DNA from: Hibiscus mutabilis
Lineage: Eukaryota > Streptophyta > Magnoliopsida > Malvales > Malvaceae
NCBI GenBank assembly: GCA_019671005.1
Contig: CM033744.1
Location: 12,888,128-12,952,127, forward strand
DNA length: 64,000 nt
Reading direction: 5' to 3'
In this document: positions 57,659-64,000 of the stretch, piece after piece
Layout: each line of letters starts with the position of its first letter
How positions within the stretch are numbered: the first letter of the stretch is position 1
The notes under the pieces: generated by a model
The model's database searches: none
Seen by the model: only the letters and a program-made list of their open reading frames with translations
Told to the model about the DNA's origin: nothing
Program-made: the position numbers and the translations under genes

Positions 57659-58852
57659 TGTAGACTCTCTAGGTGAAATGCTGGCAAAAAGGTAAAAGTT
57701 ATGTGTTGAAAAAATATAAAACAGTGCCAAGATGAGTCTTTTGCGTGCAAGTATACACGGTCTGCAAGTAATAAGCTGGTAAGCTGAGTATCGATCCCAA
57801 AGAGATTGACTTGGAATTCAATTGCTTGATTGTTACTTGCCTTGAGTAAAAGTTGTTTTGTTGTGAAGTTTGTTTTGGAAATAATTGAAATAAAATAAAA
57901 CAAATGAAAGTAAGACGTTGGCAAGGAATGTGCTTTAATAAATAATGAGGGTTAACAGGGAATGCCTGGTTTTCATGCTATTTATGCCGTGCCAGCCTTT
58001 AATAACAACCCGTCTTGGCATTGTTTGCCGAGCAGATTCAAAATTAGCAAAGCCTCTCTCGATGGTCATTTCCCTAAATTGATCATGTAAAAACCCCTAT
58101 ATCTCTATAGTGCATGCTTTTAAATAAACCAATTTGATTAAGATCCAATCTATACTCCTAAGGGGTAGATTTCACTCCCGAAGTAAGTTCATCTACTTAA
58201 ACGACTTCTCTCGAAGCTTCTCTCCTTAGTATTCAACAACTCAATCGTTGCCACCCCAAGTCTGTTAAGATATTGAGGAGCAATAGGCTAGAAGTGCCAG
58301 CTCTCGCTTGGCATAGTATTTAGAAAACATTAAAGTATGTCGAATAGATAAAACATTGCTAAGGCAAATTTATTATTAAAAACTAAAACATAAATTAGCG
58401 TTCAACGCAAACATCCCCCACCAACTATGAAATTAGTTCATGGTGAGGGACTTAACCAAAAAACCACAAACGTTTCCCAAGTACAATATCATTCAAAACA
58501 AAATAAAATAACTTGAAAGAGAAAATGGGCTAGAAGTGGTCTCTCGATGCAGCCCTTCAAGATTCAGGCTCCTCGGCCAAGTTGGTCGAACCACCCTTCC
58601 AAGGTGCAGCCGGTTGTCAATCGTTGCACACCAACTTCTCACTCCGATCGTCTATGAATCGTCCCTAAAATCTTCCTTGGTTGGTGTTTAAATAGGCGTG
58701 CAAGGAAGGGATGGGATAAGCTCCTCATTTGAATTTTAAATGCTGAAGGGATAAGAGATAATCATCTTATCCCAATTTGAATGAGAGCTAATCAGGCTAG
58801 GGCTGACGTCATACTACCGACGCTGCCTTGGCGTCCAAGCTTGGCATGAATC
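57659..58852 (-). repeat. 5' LTR of the outer Athila, probably incomplete
   Basis: Begins TGTAGACTCTC on the plus strand. The part at 57735-57800 with GTGCAAGTATACACGG and ATCGATCCCA is typical of Athila LTR ends. A TATA-like TATTTAAA lies at about 58688-58695 on the minus strand, leaving only about 160 bp of U3 before the Tat LTR, against about 550 bp in the inner Athila. The missing U3 probably lies beyond the Tat element, outside the window. Confidence 0.7.
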
Positions 58853-61800
58853 TGCAGCCGCGACCATTTTTTTGAAATCGGGACGTGTAAAAATAGCCTG
58901 ACTATTGTTCTTTTAGAAAATTAGGGTTTTTTGGCCAATTTTTAATTTAATCTTGAAAATTAGGGTTTTTCGTATTAAATCAAATTTTCCTTTATTATCT
59001 TAAAAAAACATTAGGAGTTGCCACCAATCACTTCGAGGTAGACTGGACACTAGAAAAACAAACCAGAGATTCTGTCTTAAAAAATTGGGTTCAGGAGTTG
59101 ATTACGTATAGGGAAGGGTTAGCACCCCTACGAACGCCCGTTATCGGTACCTTTAATTTTGCGTGGCATTTCGAATAATAATTTGAATTTGATTTATCCC
59201 ATAATTATTAACTGAATTTAAATTCCGAATGTAGATATCCTTTTATAAGGAAATTTATTTTTTCAAATACAAGATTAAAAGCACCCCGTTGGTGGCACCC
59301 CCATTCGTATTTTAAAAATGAGTTTCCAAACATAAAAGGGTTTTAATGAATAATGTTTTATTGTCTTGTTAATTTTAAGTTCTATTCCTAAAAAGGGGCT
59401 CGATTTAATTGATTATTTAAATCTATGAATGTTAATTAATTTAATGGCCTTTATGAGAAAATGCCATTTTCATGAACACCTTCCATATATTTAAAGCCCT
59501 TAAATTAATCACATTCCTAATTAATTAATTCTTCTAATTAATTAAAGTTCTAGTCCTAATTACGGCTCTAACAAATTATTTAATCAATTTTATGAGTGAA
59601 AATGTATATCGAATATGCACCTTTATGACCAGGGCTGAGATAACACCTCATTGTAAACAATGGAACACCATCCAGATTTGAACCTCAAAGATTCTATTCG
59701 ATATACATTTAATTAACTACAATGTATTCTTATTTAATGTCAATTAAAGAACTAAATTAATATTCGATTTTATATGTGATTTATATATCAAATATATTCA
59801 TTAAAATTCATGTTGAGATAACACCCCATTGTAAACAATGGAACACCATCCAAATTAGGATTTTAAATCCTATATCTAATACATTTAATTACTACAATTA
59901 TCTATCCTATTTTAATTATTGAACCCTAATTAGAGAACCTAGACCTAAAGGCTCTAAATAATTAATACATAAGTGCATTTAATTATTTAACATAATATAC
60001 TATATGCTAATTTTAAAACATGCATCAAGCATTTAATTTAATTTCACTTAATTAAAACAACTAAATAAACATTTATAATAAAACAAATTAAATATTAAAA
60101 CTAACTTTTATTAATATGAGGACTAAATTGTAACATTTACATAATCTAAAGCCCAATTACAAAAACATAGGTGACCCAAAAGGTAAGAATTACAAATTCG
60201 GGGTTCAATTAAGGAAAATAGGGGATTAAATTGAGAGAATTGCAAAGTTTGGGGCTCAATCTAAGAGGAATGGGACTAAATTGAATAAATGCAAAGCTAC
60301 GAGTCAAAACCAAAGGGTATCCACATTAAAAAACACGGATCTTGGAGTCTGACCCGGATAACCTTCGCGGGTCTCCCAAACCTAGCACCAAAACAGTGTC
60401 ATTTGGGAAAGGCTATAAAAGCCTGAATTTCGAACCTTTACCTTCATTTCAGCCAAACCTCTCTCTCTCTATTCTTTATCTCTCTAAAAAATTCTCTCAA
60501 CTATAAAAGTTCAATTTCCAGATTTTTCCTTTAAAACCGATCAAAACGCCCGTTCTTCCTATGTTCATCACTAAATTCATTCAAAACCTCATTTTAATCC
60601 ATTATAAACACTAAAAACCTCTTCATTCGTGTTTCCTAAAGGTCAAATCACATTTTTATCCCAAGTTCATCTTCTGTTCCTCGAAAATCCTCTATTTGAT
60701 CTCTGAAAACACAAAAACACGTCCCTAAACTTGTTTTCTAAGATTAAAGCTCCCCAAAATCCCTCATGTTCTTATTTGTTCATCCCAAACCGTACAAACT
60801 TTAAAAGCTGACCTAGCTCCGCCCTAGATCTAGGACAACCGTCGCTTAAATTCTCTGACATGGTTGCCGGTTGCTAGAGGCGATACTGGCCACCTCCGAT
60901 CATCGTCTCCGGTCATCCACTTCCTTGCTCCGGCCACTTCTAAAGACCCGGTCGCCGAATGCAATTTCTGGCCACCATGTGGTCCCGGTCGACCGTCGCG
61001 AGGTGATTTATGGCCCATTTCTAACCCCAATTCACCCTAAACTACTACCTGACTCATCAGAGTCACCCATCTTCCCCCTAATACTACTCGGATCCCACTT
61101 TTTAACTCCGCCGACACTCGCCGATAACCGGAGATAAATTTTGACCATCCTACATCTCTTATTTTGGCTACTATTTTTTTAGATTTAAAACCCTAAACTA
61201 ACATCTTTTTTACATGTATTAAAGATATGAGGAAAGATGTACCTTTGTAACGGCGGCTCCGGTGATGCTTTAGCTGCTAGCGACGTCTCGGCTTCCGACT
61301 CAATCTCCGGCGACCCTTAGGCTTTTGGCCTCTCAGTTCTCGGTGACCAGTGGCTTTCCCTAGAACCGTTCGAATTTCCAGGGGTAATATTCTCTCTCTC
61401 CTAATTATTATTATTATTATTATTTAATAGTTCATTTATGACTGTAATTATTGCTACTAACTTTTCTATCTCTGCCTTTATATAGGTGTCAGGCTTGCTG
61501 ACGTCACAGAGCCAGATGAGCGAGAAGAGAAAGCACAATCTGTGTGCTTTGGTTCGGGCCAATGAAGAGCTGACACGTGTCCCTTGGAAAACTAATTTGA
61601 GCGGGAAGATGGGTACTTATAGGTTATTTGTGTTTGTTTAGGTATTAGAATAGGCAGGAAAACCGAATTTAATGAGAATTTGGGGATTTGTAATGGGCTT
61701 TTAGGATTTGTATTTGGGCTCTAGATTTTTAAAATGTAAATTGGCCTTTAATGGACTGTTTTGGTATTATTTATGGATGATTTATTTATTTAGTATTATT

Positions 61801-61856
61801 TATTTATTATTTTTATTATACTTATATATTAGCACAGTCAAAATTCGGGTATTACA
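58853..61856 (-). repeat. 3' LTR of the second Tat element
   Basis: On the minus strand it starts TGTAATACCCGAATTTTG and ends GCGGCTGCA (about 3.0 kb). The region at 59000-59160 (GGAGTTGCCACCAATCAC, GGGAAGGGTTAGCACCCC) resembles 7450-7640 of the first Tat LTR, but most of the LTR is different, so it is a separate family. Exact left end is an estimate. A GAGAACATAC-like gene was not found; open frames at 60830-61137 lie inside the LTR. Confidence 0.75.
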
Positions 61857-62839
61857 ACTGCCCCTCTTTGCTCATTGCTGTGGAACAGGGATAGAGCAAA
61901 GACTGAAAATACATGAATTTTGTCCAGACCTCTTGGTCATCCTCTGAAAGGAAGATATTTCGTTATGAACAATGCTGAAGTTTGAAGTAGTTCTTCTTAT
62001 TATGAAATTCTTCAAACTTCTGCCAAACTCTGGAATCTGAAGATGTTCTTCTTATTATGAAATTCTTCATCTTCTAAGGGTCAGAATTACTCCTGACATT
62101 CTTCATCTCTTGAGGTTTGAAGCTATTCTTCTTATTATGAAATTCTTCATCCTTCTGTTGAACTATGGAATCTGAAACTGTTCTTCTTCTTATTAAATTC
62201 TTTATCTTCCAAGGTCCGAGATTACTCTTATCATTCTTCATCTTCTGAGATTTGTAGTTGAAATTCTTCACCCCTCCGTCAAACAATCCACCTTTTTGTA
62301 AGGGTATGAACAAACGAGTTCTTCTTATTAGGAACTCTAAATTCTTTGCTGGCCAAATCCTCTCGTTGCAAACTCCGTCTTTGTCGAGCAAACTCTTCAC
62401 ATTATGAGCTCTTCATTCTTTGCTGTATGAACTCTTCTCACTAGGAACTCTATCCAAATGAACTCTTCCGATTAGGAACACTTTATTCTTTGCTAGGAAT
62501 GTTGATTCATCTCATTCTCTGGGGAATGTAATATCCCCAATTCTTTTGAAGCATTGAGATCTTTGGTGTCATTGCTTATTATGCCTAAGATATCTCGATC
62601 TTTCAGTCTAAAGTGCGCATAGAATCCCTTGTTTTCTCTTTCTCTGTTGATCAACCTTCTTCTACGCTTGCAAAAGTCAAATTTATCAACAATCTCCCAA
62701 TATTGATTGTAAAAATGTTCAATTTAGATATATCATTAGGAAACTTCAAGTGCTTCAACAGGAGAAGCTGAAACTATGAATCTTCCTCGTTTGAGCCTGA
62801 AGTTTGTCTATCTTGCTATTCAATCCGGCAACTTGAACC
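61857..62839 (-). other. Tat 3' region with TTCTTCTTATTATGAAATTC repeats
   Basis: Starts with the purine tract (minus strand GAGCAAAGAGGGGCAG). At 61990-62430 units of TTCTTATTATGAAATTCTTC alternate with AAACTTCTGC-like spacers, about 50-80 bp apart. No credible gene. Confidence 0.7.
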
Positions 62840-63276
62840 ATTTTCCTTCTTTTTTTTCTTTTTTTTCTTCTTCTTTTTTGTCTTTTTCTCTTCCTTCTTT
62901 TTTCTCTTTTTCCTCTCTTTTTCCTTTTTTCTTCTTATTTTTCCTTTTCACTATTTCTTCTTTTCTCCTTTTCATTCTTTCTTCTTTTCTCCTTTTTCTT
63001 TTTCTTTCTTTTTCTTTATTCTCTTTCCTCTTTCTTTTTTTCTTTTTTTTCCTTTTTTGTTTTCCCTCTTTTTCTTTCTTCTTTTTTTCTTCTTTTTTTG
63101 TTTTTTCTCTCTTTTTCTCCATTCTTTTTCTCTCTCTTCCTTTTTCTTTTTTCTTCTTTTTCTTTTTCTTTTTCCTTTTCTATTTCTATTTCTCTTTTTC
63201 TTTTTTCTTTTTTTGTTTCTTTTTCTCTTTTTCTTTTCCCTTTTTTTTCTTTTTTTTCTCTTTTTTCTTTTTTTTG
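62840..63276. repeat. Long pyrimidine (purine) tract
   Basis: About 430 bp almost only T and C on the plus strand (A/G-rich on the coding strand of the Tat element). Long open frames on both strands here (Phe/Ser or Lys/Glu/Arg) are low-complexity artefacts. The first Tat element has a much shorter equivalent at 10850-10932. Confidence 0.85.
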
Positions 63277-63359
63277 AAACCGTGAGCCCAAAGTATTAAT
63301 ATTTCTGCTCAACATGCCCCACCGTCTTATTGCAATAACATTCGAAAAGTTCTTATCAT

Positions 63360-64000
63360 TTCCAAAGGTATTGGCCCGAAGGACTTACTGACGACCCGAA
63401 GGATTTAAAATTGTAATGCACTTCTTTTCCTCTGCACACAATTACATCACTCCCGAAGGTGATGACCTGAAGGATTTAACATCATGCCTGAAGGACTTAC
63501 TGATGACCCGAAGGATTTAGAATTGCATTGCACTTCCTTTCCTGTGCAAACAATTACATCACTCCCGAAGGTGATGGCCCGAATGACTTAACATCATGCC
63601 CGAAGGACTTATTAACGACCCAAAGGATTTAACATCATGCCCGAAGGACTTAACATCATGTACGAAGGACTTACTGACGACCCGAAGGATTTAACATCAT
63701 GCCTGAAGGACTTACTGATGACCCGAAGGATTTAGAATTGCATTGCACTTCCTTTCCTGTGCAAACAATTACATCACTCCCGAAGGTGATGGCTCGAAAG
63801 ACTTAACATCATGCCCGAAGGACTTACTGATGACCCGAAGGATTTAACATCATGCCTAAAGGACTTACTGATGACCCGAAGGATTTAGAATTGCATTGCA
63901 CTTCCTTTCCTGTGCAAACAATTACATCACTCCCAAAGGTGATGGCCCGAAGGACTTAACATCATGCCCGAAAGACTTACTGATGACCCGAAGGATTTAA
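63360..64000. repeat. Two-level tandem repeat of CCGAAGGAYTTA units
   Basis: Short units (CCCGAAGGATTTAACATCATG, split as CCCGAAGGATTTA and ACATCATG, alternating with CCCGAAGGACTTACTGA) are interrupted by a longer block, GCATTGCACTTCCTTTCC followed by AATTACATCACTCCCGAAGG. That block recurs at 63421, 63533, 63748 and 63901, at uneven distances (112, 215 and 153 bp). It continues past the window. Confidence 0.85.

Larger units (their letters stand above)
41431..58852 (-). mobile_element. Outer Athila element, split by an inner Athila, 3' part missing
   Basis: On the minus strand: LTR (58852-57659), primer site, gag (57550 leftward), protease interrupted at 55425/43593, RT, RNase H and the first residues of integrase, ending at about 41431. 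The integrase core, third ORF and 3' LTR are missing. The protease frame resumes across the inner element when one ATGTG copy is ignored. The inner element is a relative in opposite orientation. Confidence 0.88.
58853..64000 (-). mobile_element. Second Tat-lineage element, 3' LTR and 3' region only
   Basis: An LTR (58853-61856) is followed by the Tat purine tract and a long repeat-rich non-coding region that runs past the window edge. Orientation is minus, since the purine tract lies to the right of the LTR. No coding sequence has been reached by 64000. Confidence 0.78.

Noticed and set aside
60830..61137. Pair of overlapping frames with Arg/Pro-rich products
   Set aside because: They lie in a locally GC-rich part of the Tat LTR; no recognisable domain, and both strands are open.
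62776..63285. Open frames of 80-169 codons on both strands in the pyrimidine tract
   Set aside because: Low-complexity Phe/Ser/Leu or Lys/Glu/Arg translations of a T/C run; no start context or domain.

Overview
This is nuclear DNA of a flowering plant, probably a eudicot. It is AT-rich, contains plant R2R3-MYB and PR-10 gene structures with plant-type introns, and more than 85% of it is LTR-retrotransposon sequence of plant-specific lineages (SIRE-like and Ale-like Copia; Tekay, Tat/Ogre and Athila Gypsy). The species cannot be named from the sequence.

Region 1 (1-29061) is a three-level nest. A minus-strand SIRE-like Copia element (LTR 27810-29061, gag running left) is cut at one point by a plus-strand Tekay chromovirus (591-26582, LTRs about 2.48 kb, target duplication GATTT/GATTC). 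The Tekay integrase is in turn cut by a minus-strand Tat/Ogre element (7404-23452, both LTRs 2196 bp, perfect duplication GTATG). At both junctions the host reading frame resumes when the insert and one duplication copy are ignored. The Tat element carries the extra upstream ORF1, a DNGS protease and a second RNase H.

Region 2 (29062-39430) is the low-repeat island with the only two host-type genes. One is a minus-strand R2R3-MYB (31375-32337) with a frameshift and substitutions at normally invariant positions. The other is an apparently intact plus-strand PR-10/norcoclaurine-synthase-like gene (37831-38479) with the family's intron at codon 64. Around them lie an internally deleted SIRE-like element (34788-36605), a Mutator-type MITE about 0.3 kb upstream of the PR-10 gene, a possible SINE, and local tandem repeats.

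Region 3 (39430-64000) is a second nest. It begins with an Ale-type Copia gag remnant and a Tekay-like LTR fragment. A minus-strand Athila element follows (41431-58852, its integrase end lost). Its protease is split by a plus-strand Athila (43599-55424, duplication ATGTG), which is the best preserved element here, with gag-pro, pol and a third ORF of the plant-mobile 'transposase_32' type. The 5' LTR of the outer Athila then runs into the 3' LTR of a second, minus-strand Tat element (58853 to beyond the window).

The retroelement genes would act together in retrotransposition (Gag particle, protease, RT/RNase H, integrase), but every copy has stops or frameshifts, so none looks autonomous as written. 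The most unusual signal is a shared design in the LTRs. Related SIRE-like LTRs carry different perfect palindromes (GTACCGGTAC in one, GGTTTCGAAACC in the other), each array starting 97 bp upstream of the putative TATA box. The inner Athila has its own palindrome, GTTGCC-NN-GGCAAY, in the LTR and related motifs throughout its coding regions.
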